DNA of 64,000 nucleotides. Origin: Dastarcus helophoroides (lineage: Eukaryota > Arthropoda > Insecta > Coleoptera > Bothrideridae). Location of the stretch: contig CM053328.1 in assembly GCA_028583605.1 (NCBI GenBank), positions 1,032,501 through 1,096,500 of the forward strand, read 5' to 3'. The position numbers and the translations under genes were made by a program. Shown one piece after another: positions 23,668 to 34,203 of this stretch (its first letter is position 1; each line of letters opens with the position of its first letter). The notes under the pieces were generated by a model. The model ran no database searches. It worked only from the letters and a program-made list of their open reading frames with translations, and was not told the origin of the DNA.

Positions 23668-23959
23668 ACGCATAACATAAATGGATAAGTCTAAGAGTAT
23701 GACATTTCGCACAAGTGTTCGCCATAATACGTAGGTGAGACCATGGATTATAGAAGTAAGATAGTGCACGAATGTAGAAAACGGTGTCGAAAAAGCGTCT
23801 AGAGAGTAGATAGTACGCTCTCGTGATATCAGGAGTGATGGATTTTTACTGCCAATGAGGAACCAAGTAAATGAATATGGCTATTAAACAACTGAGAGAG
23901 AAAGAGAGAGAGAGAGAAAACCTCCAAGTTAAAAGAAAAAAGTGTGAATAAATATTAAT

Positions 23960-24445
23960 GAACAGTAAAATTTATCAAAAATTAAAATTTTAAAAAAAGT
24001 CGACCTAAATATTCAAAAAAAAATATCGAAATTTTTAAAAAAGTCGAAATTTTCAAAATAATTCTAGAACATAAAAAAATTGCAAAATTAAAATTTTACA
24101 AAATTGAAGTAAATGTCAGAAAAGCCTACATTAAAAAAGTCTCAATTTAAAAAAAAATAAAAATTTCCAAATATAATCAAAATTTTTTAAAAAATGAAAT
24201 GTTCAAAAAAGTTGAAATTTTGAAAATTAAGATAAAAATTTAAATAAAGTCAAGATTTTAAAAAAGGTCTAAATTTTTAAAGGCAGCTTTCAAAAGACTA
24301 CTAAAATAATAATATTCAAAAAGTAAAAATTGTAGACAAAGTCGAGATTTCGAAAAAAAAATGAATTTTTGAAAAAAAAGCCTAAATTTTGAAGAGTGAG
24401 TTCCAAATTTCAAAAAAAGATAAATTTTCGGAAACGTCGAAACTT
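23960..24445. repeat. Degenerate ~18-bp AT-rich repeat block (A-rich strand)
   Basis: GAAATTTTTAAAAAAGTCG-type words, i.e. the opposite orientation to the block at 21410-23200. It thus forms an inverted pair around the tRNA-Pro gene at 23355. A smaller piece is at 24700-24860. Confidence 0.7.
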
Positions 24446-24465
24446 AAAAGTAGTAAAAGTTCATA

Positions 24466-24690
24466 AATATTAAACTTTATTAACGATTAAAACAACGACA
24501 GATATTAAACTAATTGCTGGTGTAACTGCCGATGATACAATAATGCGAAACCTGGTCCGGTCTTAGCAAATATTTATCGAAACACTGTGGAATTTTTAAT
24601 ATCTGTTGTTGTTTTAATCGTTAATAAAGTTTAATAGTTATGAATATTAAAGAATTCCACGAAGTAAGGGTTGGAAATGTCAAGTATTAA
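24466..24690. repeat. Foldback repeat (family of 11785), copy 2
   Basis: TATTAAACTTTATTAACGAT at the left is matched inverted by ATCGTTAATAAAGTTTAATA at the right. The middle carries CTGCCGATGATACAATAATG and CCTGGTCCGGTCTTAGC. The right flank adds GAATTCCACGAAGTAAGGGT. This is a small palindromic element without a coding frame. Confidence 0.6.
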
Positions 24691-24916
24691 GTTTTCAATT
24701 TTTTTTTTAATTCAGCATTTCATAAAATTTAACATTATGAAAACTTTTCGTTGTCAAGTTTTGAAAAAATCTGAAATTTTAGAAAATCGAAATTATTTAA
24801 AATTTGAAATTGTCAGATATTTCGTCGAAAATCTAAAACTTTAAAAATGTCGAAGTGCCCTAATGTTAAAAGTATATTGGCTACTGTTAACACTAGAGCA
24901 TTTTAAAGTGTAAAAC

Positions 24917-25125
24917 ATTAATAAATATTAGATTCGTTTCTACGTTACTACAAGCATTTACCAACCACAAATATAAAAAGGTAGGTCAGTTTGACAGAAT
25001 TTATTTTCAAAAATTTCCGGTATTGGCTGACTTGTTTACTAGTGTGAGTTCGAACTGCAACACTGTATGTATATTTGGTAGTTTTAAGTTTTTACTTCTG
25101 TCGGCAACCTCTAAGATTGCCTATT
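24917..25125 (+). repeat. ~200-bp interspersed repeat, copy 2
   Basis: ATTAATAAATATTAGATTCG at the start, AGGTAGGTCAGTTTGACAG in the middle, and CTTCTGTCGGCAACCTCTAA near the end. Same order as at 10098-10300 (reverse) and 47456-47645. Confidence 0.6.
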
Positions 25126-25258
25126 TTTTTATTGGTCAACAATTAATTAAGCTTAATTTGGATAGTAAATAATTCTGTTTTCTTGGTTTGTTTTATTTCG
25201 ATGGTAATTTTAATTAGTCAATAAATAAAAAAAGGCGATAAAAAAATAAAAAAACGTA

Positions 25259-25330
25259 GGGCTCGTCCGGGATTTGAACCCGGGACCTCCCGCACCCTAA
25301 GCGGAAATCATACCCCTAGACCAACGAGCC
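25259..25330 (-). tRNA. tRNA-Pro(AGG), inverted second copy
   Basis: The minus strand reads exactly the same 72 bases as the tRNA at 23355-23426, with the same AGG anticodon, A-box, B-box and discriminator C. The two genes are 1.8 kb apart and point toward each other (+ then -). Their flanks are unrelated, so a plain recent segmental duplication of the region is not evident. It sits antisense to robo. Perfect identity suggests both are maintained or that the duplication or gene conversion is recent. Confidence 0.95.
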
Positions 25331-25339
25331 AGTTATAGA

Positions 25340-26500
25340 AATTTTCTAAATGAATGTAGAAGAATCCAAGGATAATTTTTTTAATTAAAAAAATAGAAAG
25401 TTACTAATTCCTATTAAAATTTTTTTTTGTATATCCCGCCTGAACAGGTGAGGAGTATTTCACATCTCACCAAGAAGGAGTGGGAGTCCAATTAAAGAAC
25501 ATACCTCACTTAATTAGTAGACCTACAGCTGAATTATTAAACAAATACTTTTAGAACAATGTTCTTTTTGTCGCACACTTAGGTTTTGTGGAATTAATCA
25601 TGAAAATGTTGGAAATGACTTATCCGTCGATTTAGACTTTACCAAAATGAAAATTGTGCACATTTGAACTTCGCTTATATTTAATTAGTATGTACTTCTA
25701 AAAATGCCGTTTTTTTTCAATTTTTTTTATATTTGCTTTAAATAACTTCACTAAACCAGATAGTTCGTCCTAACGAGAGGCTAAAAGGCCATTTGATTAG
25801 AAAAAATTAAATTAAGATTGGATGTCATTCCCATATAACAATCATCCTTAAATGTGGCAAACAAAAATCGACGTCGTAGGAATTTTGCAAGAAAAATGTT
25901 GATTCACTTCTTATTATAGTCTCTGGAATTTATTGTCATTGCGCATAAAAAAGTTGCTTGATATCTATTGTTATCATGGTTGATATGAAACGAAATCATT
26001 GCTTCTGCAAATATCAATAGCAACATATTAAAAGGGCATTAAATACTTCTCAAGCAGATTATTTTAAACAAAGGAGCATTCGTTCCAGTAGTGTTCAGAA
26101 TGTATTATAACGCCGTTAAAATGAAAGGAGTTTAAATTCCTCTGAAGCGATGAAAATACGCGCCAAGCTGTCGAATAAAATCCCAGAGGTTAGTATGCTT
26201 TAAGAATTTAAATACAGGCGATAAATAAAGCTAGGAACAATGCCCGAAGAAATTATTCAAGTCTTAAAATAGAGATAAAGACCTACAAATTGATATTTAG
26301 AGTTTGTAACCTGTCTTCATTAGTTAAAGGCCAGTTAATTGTCTTGCTAATGGAATTGAATAAATCCATGAATACTGAAATACATAAACTGGGGACGTAA
26401 AATCAAACTTGAAGTAATTTTTTCAGAGTTTTATGTCATAATTTTGAAAGAATAACTTGGAATTCTGAGGTTTAACAATTTAAAAATCTCATTTTTATAC
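25340..26500. other. Intron DNA, no gene recognised
   Basis: Ordinary AT-rich intron sequence. I see no repeat family, RNA or coding frame of note until the degenerate block starts near 26500. Confidence 0.5.
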
Positions 26501-28430
26501 TCCCCATTATAAAAATATGATTTATTTTTCAATTTTTTTTTTGAAAATTTTGTATTCTCAAAATTTAGACCTTTTTTTTAAATTTTGTTTTTTTAAGTCT
26601 GATTCTATTGAAATATTATATATATTATAAATATTATTGAAAAGCGTTTTTTTAATTTCCACTTTTGTTCAAATTTTTAATTACACATATCTCGAAGTTT
26701 TGAAATTTTTTAGAAAATTTTGGCTTTTTTTCAGAAGTTTTGACTTTATGAACAAATGGGTTTTTATTTAAAATTTTAAACATTTCAACTTTTTTTTTGA
26801 AATTTTTCATTTTTTTGAAAAATTGGATTTTTCTCACAATTTTTTAAAATTTCGAATTTTTTTTAGAATGTTTACTTTTTTTGAAAATGTTAGCCGTTTA
26901 CCATCAAATTTCGGTTTTTTTAAGATATGATTTTTGCCAGAATTTATAATTTTTTTAAAATTTTAATATTTTTGTGAAAATTTCGACTATTTTTCCAAAA
27001 AATTTTAATTTTTTTCGAAAATTCAACTTTTACACAGTAAATGGTATTTTTATTTGAAAATATCGACTTTTCCTTGAAAATTTCCACTTTTCTCAAAAAT
27101 TGGATTCTTTTCAAAATTTCGATTCTTTTCGAACTCTTTTTAGAATTTGCACTTTTCTGAAAACCGAAATTTGAAATCGAAAAATGAAACATCAAACAGA
27201 AATCAAACCGAAATCGAAAACTGAAAACTGAAAACTGAAAACTGAAAACTGAAAACTGAAAACTGAAAACTGAAAACTGCAAACTGAAAACTGAAAACTG
27301 AAAACTGAAAACTGAAAACTGAAAACTGAAAACTGAAAACTGAAAACTGAAAACTGAAAACTGAAAACTGAAAACTGAAAACTGAAAACTGAAAACTGAA
27401 AACTGAAAACTGAAAACTGAAAACTGAAAACTGAAAACTGAAAACTGAAAACTGAAAACTGAAAACTGAAAACTGAAAACTGAAAAAATGTCGATATTTT
27501 TAGAGAAATTCTAATTTGGTCAAAAATTGTACAATTTTCAGAAAAATTCCCGAAACAAACCGAAATGTTGCAAGAATGATGGAATTTTGAACAAAACGAA
27601 ATTTTTAAAAAGTTTACCTTCGAAAAAAATTATTTTGAAAAATGGTCGAAATTTTCAATAAGAATCGAAATTTTGGTGTCAAAATTTAGGAAAAAAGTTG
27701 CAATTTTGAATAAAATGTTGACATTTTGGAAAAAACGTAACCATTTTTAAAAAAGTTCCAATTTAGCCAAAAATTGCAAAATTTTAAGAAAAATTTATAA
27801 ACAAATCGAAATGTTGCAAAAATGATGGAATTTTGAACAAAACGAAATTTTCAAAATAATTACAAATTTGAAAATGGGCAAAATTTTCAAAAACTTAAAG
27901 TTTACTTTCGAAAAAAAATTATTTTAAAAAATAGCCGAAATTTTGAATAAGAATCGAAATTTTGGTGCCAAAATTTACGAAAAAAGATGCAATTTGAAAA
28001 AAAAATGTCTACATTTTAGAAAAAACGTCGACATTTTTAGAAAAATTTAAATGTGACTAAAAATTGCAAAATATTCATAAAAATCAGAAATTTTTGCAAG
28101 ATATATTAAAACAATTCGAAAAAACTTAAAATTCAAAATTGCATATTTTGAAAAAAAAATAAAATTTAATAGTCGAAATTTTCAAAACGAGTAGAATATT
28201 AGGAGCTATCGGTAGAGAATTAAATTTTTAAAAAAAGACGTACATTTCAACATTAATATTTGAAATTAAAAAATTGATTGATTGAAATTTTAATAAATAA
28301 TCCAAATTTTGAAAAATAGTAAGTTTGAAAAATGTTAAGATACTAAAAAATTTAAAACCTTCAAAAGTTAAAAAAACGAAATTTTCAGGAATTTGAAGTT
28401 TTCAAAACAATATGAAATTTAAAAATTGGG
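26500..28430. repeat. Degenerate ~18-bp AT-rich repeat, both orientations around a 7-bp array
   Basis: 26500-27170 is T-rich (TTTTTTGAAATTTTTC, GAAAATTTCGACT), while 27490-28420 is A-rich (AAAATTCCCGAAACAAACCG, GTCGAAATTTTCAATAAG). The switch coincides with the TGAAAAC array. Within the A-rich half a ~245-bp higher-order unit repeats (anchors CGAAATGTTGCAAGAATGAT at 27561 and a near copy at 27807). The same unit appears inverted at about 30800-31440. Confidence 0.8.
27216..27486. repeat. (TGAAAAC)n minisatellite, about 38 units
   Basis: A strikingly regular 7-bp tandem array with only one visible variant unit (GCAAAC near 27280), in contrast to the heavily mutated repeats on both sides. Its minus-strand reading produces a repeating FSFQFSV peptide, which is not a gene. 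Confidence 0.95.
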
Positions 28431-28492
28431 TTATTTTTGAAAATTTTCACTATTCTGAAAAATTGGATTTTTCTCAATATTTCGATTTTTAA

Positions 28493-28686
28493 AATACATG
28501 AACCCTCATCGTTAGATAACGATGTCGTTGTGTCGTCATTGCCAAGTTTTGCATTTATTTACATAAAAAATGTGTCGTGCTATATGCGCGAGAGTAGAAA
28601 ATCGAGAAAGTGCGCGAGATCCGGCAACATTGAAGGGGACAAACAGACAGACAAACATACTTTCGCATTTATACATTAGTAAGGAT
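28493..28686 (-). repeat. Interspersed repeat with TGTCTGTCTG core and terminal hairpin
   Basis: The minus strand starts near TCCTTACTAATGTATAAATG and runs through GTTTGTCTGTCTGTTTGTCC. It ends with CATCGTTATCTAACGATG, a perfect 8-bp hairpin. The same family, interrupted by another repeat, is at 50605-51356. A start with TC and an end hairpin are Helitron-like, but the CTRR end is not found, so the class remains open. Confidence 0.5.
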
Positions 28687-28689
28687 TAA

Positions 28690-29140
28690 AAGAAAGTCGA
28701 AAGTAAGTAGGACTTTTTAAATTCTTTGTTTTTACTAAAATCTTTCGTTTGATGTTAATAAACACAACAAACTCAACAAACTAAAGCCTTTCATCCCATT
28801 GTAGGATCAGAAGGTAAACCTGGCATAAACGCGAAACACTTGAAACTTTAAGCTAAGGCGGTTAATTATATCTGTAACACGCGTAGAGTTAATTACAGCT
28901 TAAAGCGTAAAGTTAATAGTTAAATTTGTCGTTTATATGGACCCTCCTCACAGACATCTGGCTGGAAGATGTAAGATATGGAGGGGACGTGCTTTCTGAA
29001 GTAGTGCAAATAATTGCCACCGTTTGCAAACGAAAACACCTGGAAACGGTCCTATTTTCTCAACGGGATTCCACAACATTGATTCCCTAGTTCTGGAACA
29101 TCAACCAACTTCCACTTACGACAGTAGAAAGTAAGAATCA
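28690..29140. other. Intron DNA, no gene recognised
   Basis: Unique-looking sequence between two repeats; nothing identifiable. Confidence 0.45.
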
Positions 29141-29144
29141 AATT

Positions 29145-29550
29145 CATAACTATTAAATTTTATTAAAGCAACAGATATTAAAAATTCTACAATGTTTCAA
29201 TAAATATTTGCTAACACCGGACCAGGTTTCGCATTACTGCATCATCATCATTTAAGAACGAGCAGCTTGATCTTCTGAACACACCTCTAATTGAAGCTTT
29301 GGACGAGAATTCGGATTAGACGGAATACTCGTAGGAGTCTGTGATCCATGGAGCTTGTTAGCCTAACAACGGCTAAACGAAAATTGCTGGTATGACCGCC
29401 GATGATGCAGTAATTCCAAACCTAGTCCGGTGTTAGCAAATATTTATCGAAACATTGTGGAATTTTTAATGTCTCTGACTTTTTATTCGTTAATAAAGTT
29501 TAATAGTTATGAATATTAAAGAATTCCACGAAGTAAGGGTTGAAAATGTC
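29145..29550. repeat. Foldback repeat (family of 11785), longest copy
   Basis: Left arm CATAACTATTAAATTTTATT, right arm AATAAAGTTTAATAGTTATG. Between them the family core occurs twice in opposite orientations (CACCGGACCAGGTTTCGC and CCTAGTCCGGTGTTAGC), with about 130 extra bases in the centre. This suggests the ~220-bp copies are halves of a larger palindromic element. No transposase frame. Confidence 0.55.
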
Positions 29551-29639
29551 AATTATTTGAAGAATCAAATTTTTAAATGGTCAACTAATCTGTAATATCA
29601 GAAATGGACTGACAACAAATCTACTATTTTATGAAAAAT

Positions 29640-32225
29640 GCCACCAATGAGGTGTCGAAATGATTGACTTTTTTTTTAAATTACGATTGTTTTTCAAAAT
29701 TTCGACTTTTTTTATCAATAGGATAATATTATTAATCGAAATTTTGAAAAAGCTAATAGCTTATTACAAAATTTCGCCTCTTTTTTAAGTGTGCGACATT
29801 TTTTCAAAATTTCAACTATATAGAAAAATTTTTTTTTTCAAAATTTTAACTTTTTTCGAAATTTCAACTTTCTTGTTTTACCCGATAATTTCAACTATTT
29901 TTAAAATTTTGCTTTTCGAAGATTTCAAATTTCTTTTAAAACTTGACAATGAAAAGTTTTACAAGGTCGAATTTTTTAAAAGGTTGGATTATTTTAAATT
30001 CCAATTTTATTTCAGAATTTTTCATTTTTCATCATCATTTTTCAAAATTTCGACCTCTTGTAAAAAATTGGATTTTTCGGGACTTTTAATGTTATCTGAA
30101 AGTGTCAACTTTGTTCAAAATGTTTACCTTTTTGTGAAAACTTCGACTTTTTTTAAGTTTCTACATCTCCGAAAATGTCGATTTCTTTTCGAAAATTTCG
30201 ACTTTTCTAATGATTTTGGTTTTTCTTCACTGCTTATATCTTCCTATATTTCGATTTTTTTGAAAATTTGACTGACAATATCTCATTTTTTTTAAATCTC
30301 GACATATTTTCAAAATTCTTCATGGTAGACCCTTATTGACCGGAAATATTTTGTTTTTTTTTTTCAATTTATTTAAATATTTTCAAACTGGGCCGAAGAA
30401 ATGTTAAATAAATTAAAAAAAACAAAATATTTTCAAAATGTTGACCATTTTTGAAATTTTTAAATTTCATATTGTTTTGAAAACTTCAAATTCTCGAAAA
30501 CTTCGTTCTTTAACTTTTGAAGGTTTTACATTTTTTAGTACCTTAACATTTTTCAAATTCACTATTTTTCAAAATTTGGATTATTTATTAAAATTTCAAT
30601 TTTTTTTAATTTCAAATTTCCAAAATAACAATTTTTTTGACAATTATGACTTTAAAATGTTCGTCTTTTTTCAAAATTTTAATTCTCTACAAATAGCTCC
30701 AAAAATTCGACTGATTTCGAAAATTTCGACTATTTTTCGAAATTTCTTTTTTTGAAAATATGCAATTTTGAATTTTAACTTTTTTCGAATTATTTTGCAA
30801 TTTTTGGTCACATTTGAACTTTTTCTAAAAATATCGACGTTTTTTCTAAAATGTCGACATTTTTTTTAAAATGGCAACTTTTTTCGTAAATTTTGGCACT
30901 AAAATTTCGGTTCTTATTGAAAATTTCGACTATTTTTCAAACTAAATTTTTTCGAAAATTGTAAGTTTTTGAAAATTTTGTTCATTTTCAAATTTGCAAT
31001 TTTATTGAATATTTCGTTTTTTTCAAAATTTCATCATTCTTGCAACATTTCGATTTGTTCTGGGAATTTTTCTGAAAATTGTACAAATTTTGGCCAAATT
31101 TGAACTTTTCTAAAAACATCGACGTTTTTTCCAAAATTTCGACATTTTTTTTGAAAATTTTTTCTTCAATATTTTGAAATTTTTTCGCAACCAAAATTTT
31201 TTCAATTTTTCAACTTTCTTTCATAAATTTTGGCACTAAAATTTCGACTATTTTTCAAACTAAATTTTTTCGAGATTTTTTAAAATTTTTGATGCTTGTG
31301 TCCATTTTTAAATTTGCAATTTTATTGAAAATTTCGCTTTTTTCAAAATTTCATCATTCTTGTAACATTTCGATTTGTTTTGGGAATTTTTATGAAAATT
31401 TTGCCCTTTTTGGCCACATTTTGACTTTTTTCAAAATATCGACATTTTTTTCTCAAAATTTCGATTTATTTTTTAAATTTCAATAATTTTTCAAAATTTT
31501 AATTTTGAATATTCAAAAACTTTGATTTTTAAAAATGTTTCAATTAAAAAAAAATTATCCAACATTTTGACTGATTTTGATAATTTTGTCTTTTCTCATA
31601 ATTTTGGATTTTCTTTAGTATTTAGACTTTTCGAAAATTTCGAAAGTTTGAGTGAAAATTTTTCAATTTATTTAAATCTCGACATTTTTTAAAAGTTTGA
31701 CTGCTGTTTAACTTTGTAGACTATTTTCCAAAAGTTTGACTGTTGTTTAACTTTGTAGACTATTTTCCAAAAGTCTTTTTAAAAATTCCAACTTGTTTTT
31801 TAAACTTTTGCCATTACTCCCAATTTTCGAAGTTTATGTCGACTTTTTAACCTCTTTTTAGAAGTTTCTCGATAATTTAACTTTAAAATTTTTGACTTTT
31901 TTAAAATTTAAATTTGTCTTAGAAATTTTGTCTACTTTTCAAAATTTTGTCTTCTTTTAAAAGTTTAAAATTTTTTGAAATGTTTGCCTTATCTTCTTTT
32001 TAACAAAAAATCTTTTTTTCCCAAAATTTCAAAATTCCAAGGTTTCAACTTGTTAGAGAGTTTGGATCATATAAATGTCGACAGTTTTCCAAATTTCAAT
32101 TTTGTTCTTTTTTGAAACGTACTCTTAAGTTTTTTTTTAAATTTTTATTTTTTTTTCAGATATCCTACTCTTTAAAAATCAGACTTTTAGACATTTTAAA
32201 TTTTCCAATTTTGGCAAAGTGAGAT
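29640..32225. repeat. Degenerate ~18-bp AT-rich repeat block (T-rich), largest in the window
   Basis: Mostly TTTTTCAAAATTTCGAC-type words. A higher-order unit repeats at about 30800-31100 and 31100-31440 (anchors CATCATTCTTGCAACATTTC at 31032 and CATCATTCTTGTAACATTTC at 31352), inverted relative to 27500-28070. A hairpin lies at about 30343-30435 (AAATATTTTG... with ...CAAAATATTT). The frames at 29789-30271 and 30438-30755 are low-complexity artefacts. Confidence 0.8.
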
Positions 32226-32242
32226 TTCTTTTAAAATAATAT

Positions 32243-32616
32243 TGTACCGCAATGTAAATAGATGAAATAGGATTTAGAATAGAATTGTAGAATTTAGTAC
32301 ATAAGAAAAGTTCTAGAAGGATCTGATAAGGGGAAAGCGGCCGCGATAACGAAACAAATGGCAGATAAGTGTTCCAGAAATTTCGGCAAACGATAAGCCT
32401 TATCTGCCGAAAAGTTCTAGAAGCCGGGGGCCAAAACTATAAAAGGCGGTCAGCTTTCCCTCGAGGGAGTCAGTTAGAATCAGTGTAATTAGCGAGTTAG
32501 TAGAAGTCAATAATAAGTGAGTTAATTGTCAATTGTGGTGATCCAAGTTGAGTTCAGTAATAAAGTGGGTCTTATTCGATAAGTGTAATCAATTCGAACC
32601 GATAAATTCCGTAACA
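32243..32616 (+). mobile_element. Solo LTR, sense orientation, copy 3 (complete)
   Basis: 374 bp from TGTACCGCAATG to CCGTAACA, flanked by the 4-bp duplication ATAT (32239-32242 and 32617-32620). It contains the TATA box CTATAAAAGGCGG near 32437, an initiator-like TCAGTTAG downstream, and AATAAAG near 32560. TG...CA ends plus a 4-bp duplication suit a Ty3/gypsy-type LTR. No internal coding region follows, so it is a solo LTR left by recombination. Confidence 0.85.
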
Positions 32617-32620
32617 ATAT

Positions 32621-33130
32621 CAATATTTTGTAGTTACGAATACGAATTCGTTGTATTACATTATAAGTGGATTTTCCTATTAAAGGGGATGAATATTCAA
32701 AAACGCTGATGCAATTGACTTTTTTTTATAAATTAGAACCTAAAAATTGAAATACAAATCTTGTGCTCTGAAACCAAAGAAGGTTGCTCCACAGAGAAAT
32801 AACCTCTGTTGTGTTTTTTAATCTTTGTTGGTTTCAGGGGACAAGATTTGTATTTCAATTTTTAAAGATAACCAAGGATCATTGCGTCCCACCACCTAAA
32901 CGCCAATTTTCATATCATTTTTTCAACTTTAAAAATGACGAAATTCCATACAAACTTTTATCCCTCATTTAACATCCTTGGGTATGACCTTTTCAAAATC
33001 CTTTCTTAGTACTTATTTACGTTACAAAAGGAATGCATGTGCAAAATTTCATGCTTCTGGACCCAACAGTCCAGGCTGTGCGTTGACTGTCAGTGAGTGT
33101 TTAGAGTTTTATTAGGTAGATAGCAGGAGC
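32621..33130 (+). repeat. Interspersed repeat (family also at 47000), split by Penelope-like fragment
   Basis: TAGTTACGAATACGAATTCG, AAAACGCTGATGCAATTGAC, then after an interruption AAAATGACGAAATTCCATAC, GCATGTGCAAAATTTCATG and GTGCGTTGACTGTCAGTGAG. The same order occurs uninterrupted at about 47000-47340. The interruption at about 32745-32870 is a piece of the Penelope-like terminal repeat (AAATACAAATCTTGTGCTCT, CTCTGTTGTGTTTTTTAATC). Class unknown. Confidence 0.5.
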
Positions 33131-33552
33131 TGTTTATTTATATAGAAAGAGACAGAGGTTAAACTTCGTTATTGGGCGAAAACTTGATTATAGAGAAGCC
33201 AGCTAAAATCTAATGAATTAGGAACTTCCAAAGGTGACTATTTTTTGACCCTTATTGTGTGGTATTCTTCATATTTATAATAGAGTTTAATAGATATGAA
33301 GAAGACAATTGTGAGGTCATTGTGAAGGTTTTTAAGAATGGACGAAAAATGTTTTGAACATTTACTTAGTTCAGTTGAAGCCAGAAGTAGATATCCTAAA
33401 ATTACATGGAGTTTCAAGGGGCAATCAATTAATAACAGCTTAAAGATTTTTTTTATGACGAAGTTTAATGTATCTTATTCATGTTGTTGAGTAAACTATT
33501 TCTTTATTCACACAAGTAGCGTGGAAAGCTGACTAGGAAGCACTGTTGATAG
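33131..33552. other. Intron DNA, no gene recognised
   Basis: No identifiable feature except the target duplication GTTGATAG at its end. Confidence 0.45.
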
Positions 33553-34195
33553 CAGAGACTAAATAGACTGAACCTAACACGGTAAGCAGTGAAGCCAGTT
33601 GAAAGCCTGGCGAAAGCCTAGCTTCATCTAGCTCGCAATGCCCTCTTATTATGTGACAGATCTTTGCGAAGATAACATCGGTTTTTTTTTAAAGAAAATG
33701 GGCTGTAAATATGGGGAAGTGTACTGTGGATCATTGTTGAAACCTCAGTGAACACATTAGTGAAGGAAAATCAAGAGTTTCATTCTTTGGGATAGGTAAA
33801 AATAAAATATATAAATATTCAATTATCGGCGTGTGCGCGTCGCCATTTCACTGCAATCATGACGTGTTTACAGCACCGGCTTAACAATATTGTACACAGG
33901 CGTCGCGTATTGAAAGAAAATTATTTTACTATTAAACCAAGATGTCTTTGAAAATAGTTCTCCTGAACTTTTACCAAAAAGCACTTATAAAAATTATCCT
34001 ATTGGTCCAAAAGCCCCTAATTCTAAAATTTCATCTAAATCGTTAGAACCGTAACGCGGCAAGTTTCGTATTTATAAATTTTACTTAATCCGACCATATC
34101 AAAGAGTAGTGGAATGCACCTCCCCACTTCCCCGGATTTTAGCTTCAACTGTACGCATGAGACAACATTGAAACGTTCAGTCTATTTAGTCTCTG
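33553..34195. mobile_element. hAT-like MITE, 643 bp
   Basis: A 21-bp perfect terminal inverted repeat (C followed by AGAGACTAAATAGACTGAAC at the left, complement at 34175-34195). It is bounded by perfect 8-bp duplications GTTGATAG at 33545-33552 and 34196-34203. This is the signature of a hAT-type insertion. The interior has no open frame of note, so it is non-autonomous. A different family from the CAGTGGCGG elements at 11995 and 45526. Confidence 0.9.
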
Positions 34196-34203
34196 GTTGA
34201 TAG

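Noticed and set aside
26944..27282. 112-codon minus-strand frame with FSFQFSV repeats
   Set aside because: Translation of the TGAAAAC array and adjacent AT-rich repeat.
27216..27486. Regular tandem array as a possible CRISPR
   Set aside because: A 7-bp unit without spacers in a eukaryotic intron; it is a minisatellite.
29789..30755. Open frames of 160 and 105 codons
   Set aside because: Both translate the degenerate ~18-bp repeat; the peptide is Phe/Ile/Lys-rich with no domain, and similar frames appear wherever the block is long.
32243..32616. GCGGCCGC site shared by LTR copies as a vector or cloning trace
   Set aside because: The word is part of the conserved LTR sequence (also present with changes at 7.9, 20.9 and 61.8 kb), so it is natural.
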